Shown here piece by piece: positions 28,009 to 37,528 of a stretch of 64,000 bases of DNA (positions within the stretch are counted from its first letter, which is position 1; each line of letters opens with the position of its first letter). The stretch is from the NCBI RefSeq assembly GCF_003025615.1, contig NZ_PYMJ01000004.1, positions 1 to 64,000 on the forward strand, written 5' to 3'. Position numbers and translations under genes: made by a program. The notes beneath the pieces were generated by a model. The model saw only the letters and a list, made by a program, of their open reading frames with translations. It had not been told where the DNA came from and searched no databases. The stretch comes from Photobacterium frigidiphilum. GTDB lineage: Bacteria; Pseudomonadota; Gammaproteobacteria; Enterobacterales; Vibrionaceae.

Positions 28009-29976
28009 TTATTTTAACCTATTGATTGTCATTAACAATAAGAAGTAACATCCACCAATGATCGCGACAAGTGTGCCTGCAGCGATTTGTGTTGGATATA
28101 AGATCACTTGTCCCAGCCAATCAGCCCAAAGCATTAAGGTTGCACCAATTAAACCGCCCACCGTTAATTGATATTTCGCTTTTTGAGCGCCTAACAACAT
28201 TGCCATGTGTGGAGCAACTAAGCCGACAAAGGAAACAGGCCCCATAGTAGACGTTACAATCGCACACATAAGCGCAACGATAACCAATAGAACGATGTTG
28301 GCGTGTTCGGCTTTAAGGCCTCTTGCATTAGCAAATTCACGACTGATTGATATGAGTGTAAGCCAACGAGAAAGGCCGAATGCAACCGCCGCAAGGGCAG
28401 TTACAAACAGTGCCAAAGATAGTGCCTGCGGCCCTGTAACACGATAGGTTGAACCCGCGAGCCATAATAGAATTTTGTAGCTATCTGCAGAGCCTTTCGC
28501 TAAGAAAAATTGCACTAAGGCTTCTAATAAAGCGGTGAGGGCGATACCCGTTAAAATAACGCTAGCAGGAGAAAAGTTGTGACGTTTGCCTAATAGTAAC
28601 AATAAGACAAGTACAGCCAAACTGCCTGCTAATGCGACTCCCCAATGAAATGCAAGCATTGATGAACCAACAAATAAGCTTGTGATGATAAGGGCAAAAG
28701 TAGCACCAGATGAGACACCCAAGATATCGGGGCTAGCAAGTGGGTTGTAGAGAATACGTTGAAGCAGTGTACCAGCTATGGCTAAAGCGATACCCGAGAA
28801 TAATGCGGTAACAATACGCGGCCAGCGTAATTGCCATTGATATTGTCCTGGTATTGCCCATTGCCAACTTTGGCTATCGAGTTCTACAAAGGTATAAATT
28901 GCTAAACCCGCGATGAATAAACCCACGAGGCTTATTATCAATAGCGGTGATAATTTAGCACTGCTCGTGGCTAAAGATATATTGAGTTGATCTTGAGCCT
29001 TGAGCTTTCTTCGGCTGAACCATATCAGTGCGGGTGCGCCGATTGCCGCTGCGGTGACGCCGCTAGGGATCATTTCTTCAAGCCAATGACCGAGAAGCAT
29101 TGATAGGCTATCCGTCACGAGTAACAGGCTAGCACCAAGTAGTAAGCTTGTGATTAACTCTTCTCTTGGAGTACGCGCCCCAAGTGCTCGAGCAATATTA
29201 GGCGTAAGTAGGCCGATAAAACTGATCACACCAACAGCGGTGATCGAAGCGGAAACAAGCCAAATACCCATGATCATAAGCAGAGAAAAAGCGGGCAGTA
29301 CTGCTAACCCACGTGCAGCGGCTCCTTCCTGACCAAGACGGAGTAAAGTGAGAATACGCGGTGCAACCAGCAAAATAATGATTGCAATTGACACGCGTGG
29401 TAACAGCCAGTTAAACCACCCCCAGCCATATTGTGCGAGATCGCCAGCGCCCCACATAAAGACATTTTGTGCAAACTGAGCATTCAAAATCACCAAAGCA
29501 GTGGCGATAGAACCGAGTAATATATTAACGACCATACCAGAAACCACCAGTGGCAGCCCTGTCATATTGCGTATACCGGCTATCATTACAATTAAGCCAA
29601 ATGCAACTAAAGCCCCGACCATAGCTGCCAATGCGCCATAGTCGGCGACCCAATCGACAAACCAAATGTTGACGATAACCAGTGCTAACCAAGCACCTGA
29701 CGACGTTCCCAATGTAAGTGGTGAGGTTAAGCTATTTTGAGTGAGTTGTTGCATTAAGCTGCCCACTAAACCCAACATAGCGCCAACCAGAACAGTGATA
29801 CTCAGTCTTGGTAGTTGAGAATGAATGAAAAATATGTCGGTAAAGGACTCTGCCAGTTCTGGCGAGCGTACGAGTAGCCACTGATTAGTAAGCGACAAAC
29901 TGGTATCGACTTGTAGGCTCAAAAGGCCGAAGAGGAGAGTTAGGGCAACTAGCCCTGCATAGTGTAGTTTTTTCAT
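28009..29976 (-). CDS. fhuB: Fe(III)-hydroxamate ABC transporter permease, fused two-domain FhuB
   Basis: About 655 aa from ATG 29976, two tandem FecCD-type permease domains with ~20 helices in total; the repeat is clear from two copies of the RLP/RWPRI.TAL start and VLILSGVSSG-type loops (GTSSGAWLAL, GVSSGATFAL). The open frame extends 27 codons further, but the ATG overlaps the fhuD stop (TAATG), the usual coupling. Last gene of fhuA-C-D-B. It imports hydroxamate siderophores delivered by FhuD. Confidence 0.92.
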   Translation of the reverse strand: MKKLHYAGLVALTLLFGLLSLQVDTSLSLTNQWLLVRSPELAESFTDIFFIHSQLPRLSITVLVGAMLGLVGSLMQQLTQNSLTSPLTLGTSSGAWLALVIVNIWFVDWVADYGALAAMVGALVAFGLIVMIAGIRNMTGLPLVVSGMVVNILLGSIATALVILNAQFAQNVFMWGAGDLAQYGWGWFNWLLPRVSIAIIILLVAPRILTLLRLGQEGAAARGLAVLPAFSLLMIMGIWLVSASITAVGVISFIGLLTPNIARALGARTPREELITSLLLGASLLLVTDSLSMLLGHWLEEMIPSGVTAAAIGAPALIWFSRRKLKAQDQLNISLATSSAKLSPLLIISLVGLFIAGLAIYTFVELDSQSWQWAIPGQYQWQLRWPRIVTALFSGIALAIAGTLLQRILYNPLASPDILGVSSGATFALIITSLFVGSSMLAFHWGVALAGSLAVLVLLLLLGKRHNFSPASVILTGIALTALLEALVQFFLAKGSADSYKILLWLAGSTYRVTGPQALSLALFVTALAAVAFGLSRWLTLISISREFANARGLKAEHANIVLLVIVALMCAIVTSTMGPVSFVGLVAPHMAMLLGAQKAKYQLTVGGLIGATLMLWADWLGQVILYPTQIAAGTLVAIIGGCYFLLLMTINRLK

Positions 29977-30932
29977 TATTCTGGTGCGACTTCCAATAGA
30001 CTGTCGGTGATCGCTTCTGCCATGTATAGCAATGACATCGCACCACCATAATTCCAAACAGATCGAACAGAGTGAACATGTTTATTCTGAACAAAGGGCA
30101 TTGCTTGCCATAGCACTGACTCTTTTAGTTTTTTTTCTTCAGGGAACGGTAAGATATAAAGCACATAGCCATCTTCAATGTACTGTAATTTATTGATTCT
30201 TCGCTGTATTACCCCCCATGGTTGGTCCTGAAAAGGCAGAGGATTACTGAGCCCTAACTTATTTACAACATACTGAGTTGTTGAGTTTTCGGTATAAAAG
30301 AAAACTGAGCTCGGGGTTGAAAACCGCATAACGACAACATCTGGAAGTTTTTGAACGGGGTCTTTAGCGAGTTCATATTTAAAGAATTTGGCTTCAAGTT
30401 GCTGCCTTAGTTCGGTAAATCGCGTATCCATTTGTTGCAGTTTCTGCGAGGCCAATGCTTCCTTATCAAACAGTGTTGCGAGTGTCTTAAAGTGTTTAAT
30501 TGCAACCGGTGCAGCATCTTCTTGTTTACCAAAATTAGACAAGTAAACCACGGGGGCAATGCTTTCTAAAATTGGCAAAAGATCTTGCTGAGGCGATGCC
30601 GCGATAATGACATCGGGATTTAATGCTGCAATTTTTTCAAGATTAGGTTCCGAACGTGTTCCTATTTCCTCGATAGAATCGGGTGCGGTAGGGCGTACTA
30701 CCCATTGCTGATAACCAATAACATTGGGCGCAGCAAGAGGTGTGACTTCAAGTGCCAGCAATTGTTCAAGAAGATCCCAATTGAGTACGACAACACGCTT
30801 CGGACTTTCAGCAAAAGTTTGTTCGCCACGGCTGTCTGTGATTGTAATTTCGGCATGAACGATGTTCAGAGAGCTGATAAAGAACAGCATTAGAAAATAC
30901 ATAATGCGAGAGAAAGAGCGGCTTAAGCGCAT
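29976..30932 (-). CDS. fhuD: Periplasmic siderophore-binding protein FhuD
   Basis: 318 aa with a signal peptide (cleavage after HAE region, ~28). TroA-like fold: RVVVLNWDLLEQLLALEVTPLAAP and LEKIAALNPDVIIAA are standard FhuD/BtuF segments. Overlaps fhuC by ten bases and fhuB by one. Confidence 0.9.
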   Translation of the reverse strand: MRLSRSFSRIMYFLMLFFISSLNIVHAEITITDSRGEQTFAESPKRVVVLNWDLLEQLLALEVTPLAAPNVIGYQQWVVRPTAPDSIEEIGTRSEPNLEKIAALNPDVIIAASPQQDLLPILESIAPVVYLSNFGKQEDAAPVAIKHFKTLATLFDKEALASQKLQQMDTRFTELRQQLEAKFFKYELAKDPVQKLPDVVVMRFSTPSSVFFYTENSTTQYVVNKLGLSNPLPFQDQPWGVIQRRINKLQYIEDGYVLYILPFPEEKKLKESVLWQAMPFVQNKHVHSVRSVWNYGGAMSLLYMAEAITDSLLEVAPE

Positions 30933-31708
30933 ACAATAGCAACCTTATTATTACCGTTCTTTTTAGAGGGCTCGGGATGGTCGATCAACCTGATCGTCGA
31001 TTCATAAAGATCAGACAGCCGTTGTTCGTCCAGTAATATGTTAGATTGTCCTTCAAATGCGATCTTACCATTCTTTAGGGCGACGATATGAGTGGCATAA
31101 CGAAGCGCTAAATTCAGATCGTGTAAAATCACAATCACTCCAACATGTTGAGTTTGGTTAAGTTCGGCCAGTAGATTCATCAATTGGTATTGGTGCTGAA
31201 TATCTAGTGCTGATGTTGGTTCATCAAGAATCAAAATAGGGGACTGTTGTGCTAATAACATCGCAACCCATGCTCTTTGGCGTTCACCACCTGATAATTC
31301 GTCGGCTAAGGTATGAGCAAATGCCTCTACGCCTGTTTTAGCAATGGATTCATCAATAATATGGCTGTCTTCTGCGTTCCAACGGCCGAGTGTACCTCGC
31401 CATGGGAAACGGCCCAACTTGACGAGCTCTTTAACGGTTAGTCCGGCGGAAGTGGGTAATTTCTGTGGCAGAAAAGCCACTTGTTTTGCTAAGTCTTTTG
31501 TTTTGTAACCTGTAAGGCTGTGTCCATTGAGTTCCACTAGGCCTGAATCTGGTGCTTGTTGCCCAGACAGTAAACTCACCAGCGTCGACTTGCCTGATCC
31601 GTTGTGACCAAGTACTACCGTTAACTCAGAGGTTGGAATCTGTAAGGAATCTACCTCAAGAATCGAACGTCCACCACGAACCATTTGAATATTAGAGAGC
31701 TTATACAT
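30923..31708 (-). CDS. fhuC: Siderophore ABC transporter ATPase FhuC
   Basis: 261 aa. Walker A GHNGSGKST, signature LSGGERQRAW, Walker B ILILDEPTSALD and H-loop VILHDLN. FLPQKLP and LVKLGRFPWRG are typical of FhuC. It energises FhuB. It starts 85 bases beyond the fhuA stop, with a strong terminator between, so it may need read-through or its own promoter. Confidence 0.92.
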   Translation of the reverse strand: MYKLSNIQMVRGGRSILEVDSLQIPTSELTVVLGHNGSGKSTLVSLLSGQQAPDSGLVELNGHSLTGYKTKDLAKQVAFLPQKLPTSAGLTVKELVKLGRFPWRGTLGRWNAEDSHIIDESIAKTGVEAFAHTLADELSGGERQRAWVAMLLAQQSPILILDEPTSALDIQHQYQLMNLLAELNQTQHVGVIVILHDLNLALRYATHIVALKNGKIAFEGQSNILLDEQRLSDLYESTIRLIDHPEPSKKNGNNKVAIVCA

Positions 31709-31753
31709 TCGTTTTTCTTATTGTTCTATACCAATAGACACATACTCGCGTGT

Positions 31754-31785
31754 AAAAAATTCACCCTCATATTGTTGAGGGTGAA
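31754..31785 (-). terminator. rho-independent terminator between fhuA and fhuC
   Basis: On the minus strand TTCACCCTCA and TGAGGGTGAA form a perfect 10-bp stem with a six-base loop, followed by six T (complement of AAAAAA at 31754-31759). It directly follows the fhuA stop. Confidence 0.85.
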
Positions 31786-31792
31786 TGCTTGA

Positions 31793-33892
31793 TTACCAGC
31801 GGTAGTTCGCGTTTAGCATGACTGTTCTAGACTGTCCGTAGTAGCAGTAGTAATCACAACCCGAGACATACTCTTCATCAAAGATGTTGTTGACGTTAAG
31901 CTGTGCTTGCCATTGAGATGTAATGTCGTAAGTGACGGCTGCATCCCATAGTGTCGCGCTCGGTACGGTTAGGTTACTGCTTGCTGGGCTGTCTTTTGAC
32001 TCACCAATGTAGCGAACACCTGTACCAATATTGAGCCCTTGGATGCCAGCAAGTGAGGCATTATAGTCAACCCATGCTGATGCTGCATGTTCCGGGATCA
32101 GACCTGCTTGTTTCTTACCCTGACCACCGGTATCGTCAGTCTTCGCGTCTGTGTACGTATAAGCAGCAGATACTTTTATGCTTTTGGTAACTTGGCTAAC
32201 AGTTTCCACTTCTATACCTGATGACGTCAATTCACCAGTCTGTGTGGCTACAAAGGTGTTAGGATTGGTTACCAGCGCATTTTTCTGGGTAATATCAAAC
32301 CACGCGAGGTTAACGTAACCGTCCATAAAGCTTGGTTCATACTTCACACCCACCTCAACTTGGTCTCCTTCAAGTGGTTTGTATAGTTTGCCTGTACTTG
32401 GATCTATTGTACTTAATACTTCAAAAGATTGGGCATAGCTTGCGTAAGGGGATAGACCGTTTTCAGCTAAGTACATTGCGCCAGCATTTAGTGATAATTG
32501 ACCATCATCGCGTGATTCATCTTGATCGCCTTTTATACTTTTGTTTTCTGTTTGCCCCCAGTCGTAACGAGCACCAACTAAACCTATCCACTGAGAATCA
32601 AACTTTATTTGATACTGCGAGTAAATACTTGCTTGTGATTTTGTGATTTTACGATCAATGTTGTTAGCGGGATCTAGCGGAGTGTAGTTACCATAGTCAG
32701 GGTTCCAAGGGTTAATTGAACTAAAGGCGAAGCTGTCTTGTTCTTCACCCTCTGTTTCGTGATATTGCAGGTCTACACCTATAAGCGCAGTGTGCTCTGA
32801 ACGATCACTAAACCAGCTAGCAACCGCGTTGTTGTCCATCGTAATGCTCTGGTTGTGTCCATCACGAAATACGACGCCGCGTGCTAATTCAGAAGCAGTA
32901 GGATCAGAATTTGGGAATGCGTAAACGCTGCGAAGTAATAAGTCGTTGTAACCGTAGTTTAGGTTTTGTGACAGTGACCATGTGTCATTGTAATCGTGTT
33001 CTAGTAGGTAGCCGACCGAGATTTGTGTGCGTTCGTAAGTATCATAACCAGGCTCGCCAAGGTTGGTTGATGGATCAATCTTACCAAAATCAGAATCGAT
33101 AAGCGTACCAGCTGCTGGGAAGAAACCGTTCGTAGGTGTGCCATCATCTTTCAGGTATGTCGCCATTAAGGTCAGCATTGTGCGATCAGATATATCGATC
33201 TCAAGGCTTGGTGCCAGATAGAAACGCTCACTTTCTGAATGATCTAACTCGCCATCTGCGCTTTTCATCAAACCGACTAAACGGTAGCGCATTGAGCCGC
33301 TCTCGTTGGCTTCATCAGAAATATCGAAGCCGATAGATTGGGCGTTATTATTGCCCACTTCAACTTTCACTTCACCTTGTGGTGTGTAGGTCGGTTTTTT
33401 CTGCACTGCGTTGACCACACCGCCTGAAGGTGCTTCACCAAATAAAATTGCAGAAGGCCCTTTAATGACTTCTACTTGTTGTAGGCCATAAGGCTCTAGC
33501 AACCAGGTGTAATAACCATCGCGGAATAAGCGGTTGCCATCAAGGTAGGTCGCAGCATCAAAACCACGCACTTTAAACCAGTCGGTATCATTGTCTGAAC
33601 CGTAAGGCTGTGCAGTTACACCAGAAGTATAACGGAGTGCTTCATCTAATTTTTGTGGTGCACGCGTTTTCAATTCCTCTTCCGTTATGATCGATACGGA
33701 TTTAGGGGTTTCCTGAGCGGGTGTTTCTACTTTAAGCGCTTGAGCGGTTACCACTATGGTTTCCATTTGCTCAAGGTCACTTTGATCAGCAGCATTGGCT
33801 AGTGGGAATGTGAACGGCAGCAGTGCAACTGTTCCGACAGCAAATCCTTGTTTTATCGACAAACTCAGCTGCCTTAATTTAAAAGTATCCAT
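31793..33892 (-). CDS. fhuA: TonB-dependent hydroxamate siderophore receptor FhuA
   Basis: 699 aa outer-membrane beta-barrel receptor. Signal peptide to about residue 35 (LANAAD), TonB box region METIVVTAQ, plug domain with WFKVRGFDAATYLDGNR and GPSAILFGEAPSGGVVN, and a C-terminal strand ending in ANYRW with the final aromatic residue. It heads fhuACDB. Length and order match ferrichrome-type systems; the true ligand could be another hydroxamate. A Fur box lies about 118 bases upstream. Confidence 0.92.
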   Translation of the reverse strand: MDTFKLRQLSLSIKQGFAVGTVALLPFTFPLANAADQSDLEQMETIVVTAQALKVETPAQETPKSVSIITEEELKTRAPQKLDEALRYTSGVTAQPYGSDNDTDWFKVRGFDAATYLDGNRLFRDGYYTWLLEPYGLQQVEVIKGPSAILFGEAPSGGVVNAVQKKPTYTPQGEVKVEVGNNNAQSIGFDISDEANESGSMRYRLVGLMKSADGELDHSESERFYLAPSLEIDISDRTMLTLMATYLKDDGTPTNGFFPAAGTLIDSDFGKIDPSTNLGEPGYDTYERTQISVGYLLEHDYNDTWSLSQNLNYGYNDLLLRSVYAFPNSDPTASELARGVVFRDGHNQSITMDNNAVASWFSDRSEHTALIGVDLQYHETEGEEQDSFAFSSINPWNPDYGNYTPLDPANNIDRKITKSQASIYSQYQIKFDSQWIGLVGARYDWGQTENKSIKGDQDESRDDGQLSLNAGAMYLAENGLSPYASYAQSFEVLSTIDPSTGKLYKPLEGDQVEVGVKYEPSFMDGYVNLAWFDITQKNALVTNPNTFVATQTGELTSSGIEVETVSQVTKSIKVSAAYTYTDAKTDDTGGQGKKQAGLIPEHAASAWVDYNASLAGIQGLNIGTGVRYIGESKDSPASSNLTVPSATLWDAAVTYDITSQWQAQLNVNNIFDEEYVSGCDYYCYYGQSRTVMLNANYRW

Positions 33893-34009
33893 GAATCCCT
33901 CATTTCAAATTGTTACTTTATTATTTTCAATCTGTCTCAGAGCGCATTTGCAAAGCTACTTGTCCCTAACAAACAGTATTGTTTTAATGGTCAATTTACC
34001 TGGAAAGCG

Positions 34010-34030
34010 CAATGATAACTACTATCATTG
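34010..34030. promoter_or_regulatory. Fur box upstream of fhuA
   Basis: CAATGATA and TATCATTG form a perfect inverted repeat around five bases, matching the classical Fur 19-bp consensus type (GATAATGATAATCATTATC). It lies between fhuA and the divergent ABC exporter. Confidence 0.8.
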
Positions 34031-34219
34031 CCTTTTGTGTGAATTGTAAATAAGCCGCGAAGAAAAAGATAGACCTGCTATTGATTTAGATCACAAAATA
34101 ATGACTCTAGTCTTAACTAAAAATGAGATATAGATCGTGTTTGCATGCTTGGTTCATAATAATTCTGTATCAAATTTGATTTTGGTAGGGGTGTTGGTTA
34201 TGCACTATGGTTGCGTTAG

Positions 34220-34235
34220 TGTGATCTGGGTCACG
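34220..34235. promoter_or_regulatory. Candidate CRP site
   Basis: TGTGATCTGGGTCACG fits TGTGA-N6-TCACA with one mismatch. It is upstream of the ABC exporter start and may link it to carbon status. Inference from motif only. Confidence 0.55.
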
Positions 34236-34280
34236 TAATTGTGAGGTAAAAAAAGAATCACTATATAAATGCACTTTAGT

Positions 34281-34299
34281 AATGATAATGATTGTCATC
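34281..34299. promoter_or_regulatory. Fur box upstream of the ABC exporter
   Basis: AATGATAATGATTGTCATC matches the Fur consensus well (GATAATGAT followed by a TCAT half). It lies 27 bases before the ATG at 34326, near where the promoter or transcript start should be. This supports the 34326 start over the longer open frame. Confidence 0.8.
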
Positions 34300-34325
34300 T
34301 CGAGTTAATACAATTTGGTAAAGTA

Positions 34326-36152
34326 ATGTTTCGCTGGTTTGAAAGTTTCACAAAGCCATTCCCGTCGGATGAGCCGCAACAGCCCCCAAAGTCGATTTTT
34401 GGCTTTTGCCGTCATTACACCAAAGGGTTTGAAATCCCGTTGGTGGTGATGTCTATCTTAAGTGCGCTAATTGCGATAGCTGAAGTCACCTTGCTACGTT
34501 ATATGGGTGAACTTGTCGATATTTTAAGCACTCAAGATCGTATCACCTTCTGGCTTGATCAGGGCGATCAGATAAAAACGATGCTATTTCTAGTGGCTGT
34601 CATCATGCCTGTTTTGGGGTTTTTTCATTCGATGATCATGCATCAGACTTTGCTTGGTAATTACCCAATGTCTATTCGTTGGTCGGTGCACCGCTACTTG
34701 CTTAAGCAAAGTGTTGGATTTTTCCAGCGCGATTTTGCTGGTCGTGTTGCAACGAAAGTGATGCAAAGTGCGCTTGCCGTGCGTGAAACTGTCATGAAGT
34801 TGATGGATGTATTGATATACATTTCAGTCTACTTCATCTCGATGATTTGGATGATGGGTGAGTCGGACATGTTACTGATGTTACCGATTGCTATTTGGCT
34901 TATTTGCTATGTATTTGTTCAGCTGTATTTCATTCCGAGAATGAAAAAAGTCGCCATAGATCAGGCGGATGCTCGTTCTATCATGACAGGAAGAATCGTA
35001 GATAGTTACACCAATATCACAACAGTGAAGCTGTTTGCGCATTCTCAACGAGAGATTGATTACGCAGAAAGTAGTTTGAAGCAGTTTCTTAAAACCGTGT
35101 ATCGCCAGATGCGCATGGTAACTTGCTTGTTATTCAGTGTTGACGCTATTAACTACTTACTGCTTTTCTCCATCGCGGCCTTATCTGTCACGCTTTGGTT
35201 GGATGAAGCAGTGACTGTTGGTGTGATTGCCGTAGCTATCAGCATTGCGCTGAGAGTTCAGGGCATGTCCAAATGGATTATGTGGGAAGTGAGTGCGTTG
35301 TTTGAGAATATTGGTACGGTTGTAGATGGTATGAATACCATTTCTAACGATGTTGAAATTAAAGATGTACCAAATGCAGAATCACTCGTTGTTAATGAAG
35401 GTGCAATTCACTTCAATCATGTTGGTTTTAACTACAATGATGACAAGCAAGTATTCGAGAACCTTAACTTAGTACTTAAGCCGGGTGAAAAAGTCGGTAT
35501 TGTAGGGCGTTCTGGTGCTGGTAAGTCGAGCTTGGTGAACTTGCTTCTGCGATTCTACGATATTCAATCTGGTACCATAAGCATCGATGGTCAGAATATT
35601 GCTGAGGTTAGCCAAGAGTCTTTGCGTAAACAAATTGGTATGATCACTCAGGATACTTCTTTGCTTCATCGCTCAATTCGAGAAAACATTTTGTATGGCG
35701 ATCCGGATGCCGACGAACAAGCGTTGATCAATTCTGCTCAACAGGCTCATGCACATGACTTTATCGCAGATCTAAAAGATGAACAGGGCAACATTGGTTA
35801 CGACGTTGAAGTTGGAGAACGCGGCGTTAAGTTATCTGGCGGTCAGCGCCAACGTATAGCCATCGCTCGCGTATTATTAAAAAATGCACCTATCCTAATT
35901 ATGGACGAAGCAACGTCTGCGCTTGATTCAGAAGTTGAATCAGCCATTCAGGAAAACCTTGAAGCGTTAATGGAAGGTAAAACAGTGATCGCGATAGCCC
36001 ACCGTTTATCAACCATTGCGGCGATGGACAGATTAATTGTGATGGACAACGGGCAAGTGGTAGAGCAGGGAACACACCAAGAATTACTTGAAAAGCAAGG
36101 TATCTATTCGCAGTTATGGGCGTATCAAACGGGTGGATTTTTAGCAGAGTAA
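34326..36152 (+). CDS. Fur-controlled ABC exporter (fused permease-ATPase)
   Basis: 608 aa half-transporter of the MsbA/ABCB type: six membrane helices in residues ~30-330, then the ATPase domain with Walker A GRSGAGKSS, signature LSGGQRQRIAIAR, Walker B ILIMDEATSALD and AHRLSTI. Start ATG 34326 (MFRWFESF) rather than the longer frame. With a Fur box immediately upstream and fhuACDB divergent, a role in siderophore or iron-complex export is plausible but unproven. Confidence 0.85.
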   Translation: MFRWFESFTKPFPSDEPQQPPKSIFGFCRHYTKGFEIPLVVMSILSALIAIAEVTLLRYMGELVDILSTQDRITFWLDQGDQIKTMLFLVAVIMPVLGFFHSMIMHQTLLGNYPMSIRWSVHRYLLKQSVGFFQRDFAGRVATKVMQSALAVRETVMKLMDVLIYISVYFISMIWMMGESDMLLMLPIAIWLICYVFVQLYFIPRMKKVAIDQADARSIMTGRIVDSYTNITTVKLFAHSQREIDYAESSLKQFLKTVYRQMRMVTCLLFSVDAINYLLLFSIAALSVTLWLDEAVTVGVIAVAISIALRVQGMSKWIMWEVSALFENIGTVVDGMNTISNDVEIKDVPNAESLVVNEGAIHFNHVGFNYNDDKQVFENLNLVLKPGEKVGIVGRSGAGKSSLVNLLLRFYDIQSGTISIDGQNIAEVSQESLRKQIGMITQDTSLLHRSIRENILYGDPDADEQALINSAQQAHAHDFIADLKDEQGNIGYDVEVGERGVKLSGGQRQRIAIARVLLKNAPILIMDEATSALDSEVESAIQENLEALMEGKTVIAIAHRLSTIAAMDRLIVMDNGQVVEQGTHQELLEKQGIYSQLWAYQTGGFLAE

Positions 36153-36257
36153 TAAACGCTTGAGTATACAGGGCTGATGGATTAGCCCCGTTATGCCTTA
36201 TAGGTATAAATATTACCTTTTGCAGTTACTTAGATGTTATTCCGTTGGTTTGCTATA

Positions 36258-36305
36258 GCCAACAAATTCTCGCTGAAACGAGCATCTTGAGGTAACTTGG
36301 GTATA
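36258..36305. repeat. Right-end fragment of the MITE-like repeat
   Basis: 48 bases near-identical to the right end of the 11411-11676 element (GCTGAAACGAGCATCTTGAG shared), ending with the same terminal GGGTATA. The left part of the element is missing. Confidence 0.75.
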
Positions 36306-36337
36306 TGCATCACGTAAGTAGAGAATAAGAACCCCTT

Positions 36338-37528
36338 ATGGCAATGAATAGCTTTTTCAAGAAAGTATTTAGCTACATGAATCCGTCGGTGAACCCTAAT
36401 ATCGAGCCCGCATTCACAGAATGGCAGCAGCATTTACCCACATTGTGGTTGTTGGGTAAAACGGGCGCGGGTAAGTCGACCTTGATTCAAGCCTTAACGG
36501 GTAATTCAGCTGTTGAAATTGGTAATGGTTTTAAACCCTGTACCCAAACGGCACATAGCTATCATTATCCTGTCGATAACCCATTACTGTGCTTTCTTGA
36601 TACGCGTGGGCTATCAGAATCTGATTACGATCCTCATGACGATATTCAAGCTTGTAAAGATCGAAGCCATGCCTTAATTGTGGTACTAAAAGCAGAAGAG
36701 CCAGAACAAAGTGATGTACTGAATGCGCTTAAACAGATTAAAAAATCTGGTGATATCAAGCACTTTTTGATTGTTCATACCGCCATTAGTTCACTGGGTT
36801 CTCACACCGAGCAACAGCAAGCTATCTTGCACAATCAAACCCAAATTGAACATGTTTTGGGAGGGAGCGTGCAGTCTATTCAAGCTGATTTCTCACCTGA
36901 AACAGGTGACGTAATTGGGCTTGATACACTGAAAACTACCTTGGCAGAGATGCTGCCGATTTTAAGTTTGTTCACGAATACCAAAGCACACATTTCTCGT
37001 GAAGAAGGTAATTTCAATAAACTTAAAACCGAGGTGCTGTGGTATGCAGGCGCTGCCGGTGCAAGTGATGCTATTCCTGCTGTCGGGTTTGTCTCGGTGC
37101 CCGCGATACAAGGGAAGATGCTACACAGTTTAGGCAATCAATACGGCATCGAGTGGACTAAACAAGATTTCATTGAGTTTATAGGCACGTTGGGCACGGG
37201 TTTTATGGTGCAGTATCTTTCGAAGTTGGGTATTCGGCAGTTAGTGAAATTCATTCCGGCTTATGGTCAAACTATCGGTAGTGCAACAGCTGCTGCAATG
37301 AGCTTTTCATCGACATACGCGATTGGTCGTGCTGCATGTAAGTACCTATACCATAAGAGTAAAGGTGAAACGGTAACAAAAGAAGAAATGAAAGCCGTTT
37401 TTGAGCAAGCGTTTGAAAGCATTAAAAATGTCGCTGAAACTGAAATGCACAAAACGGATACGCTAGAAAAGCGCCAAAGTAAGCATACCAGCGATATGAA
37501 ATCAGAATTGAAGCAGGGCAAGAGATGA
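36338..37528 (+). CDS. GTPase with C-terminal DUF697-like membrane domain
   Basis: 396 aa. An Era/YeeP-type G domain with P-loop GKTGAGKST near residues 39-47 and switch II DTRG, followed from about residue 240 by a hydrophobic, Gly/Ala-rich region (GAAGASDAIPAVGFVSVPAIQGKML) characteristic of DUF697. Its stop overlaps the next gene by four bases (ATGA). The two GTPases form an operon of unknown function, perhaps linked to the envelope. Confidence 0.75.
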   Translation: MAMNSFFKKVFSYMNPSVNPNIEPAFTEWQQHLPTLWLLGKTGAGKSTLIQALTGNSAVEIGNGFKPCTQTAHSYHYPVDNPLLCFLDTRGLSESDYDPHDDIQACKDRSHALIVVLKAEEPEQSDVLNALKQIKKSGDIKHFLIVHTAISSLGSHTEQQQAILHNQTQIEHVLGGSVQSIQADFSPETGDVIGLDTLKTTLAEMLPILSLFTNTKAHISREEGNFNKLKTEVLWYAGAAGASDAIPAVGFVSVPAIQGKMLHSLGNQYGIEWTKQDFIEFIGTLGTGFMVQYLSKLGIRQLVKFIPAYGQTIGSATAAAMSFSSTYAIGRAACKYLYHKSKGETVTKEEMKAVFEQAFESIKNVAETEMHKTDTLEKRQSKHTSDMKSELKQGKR

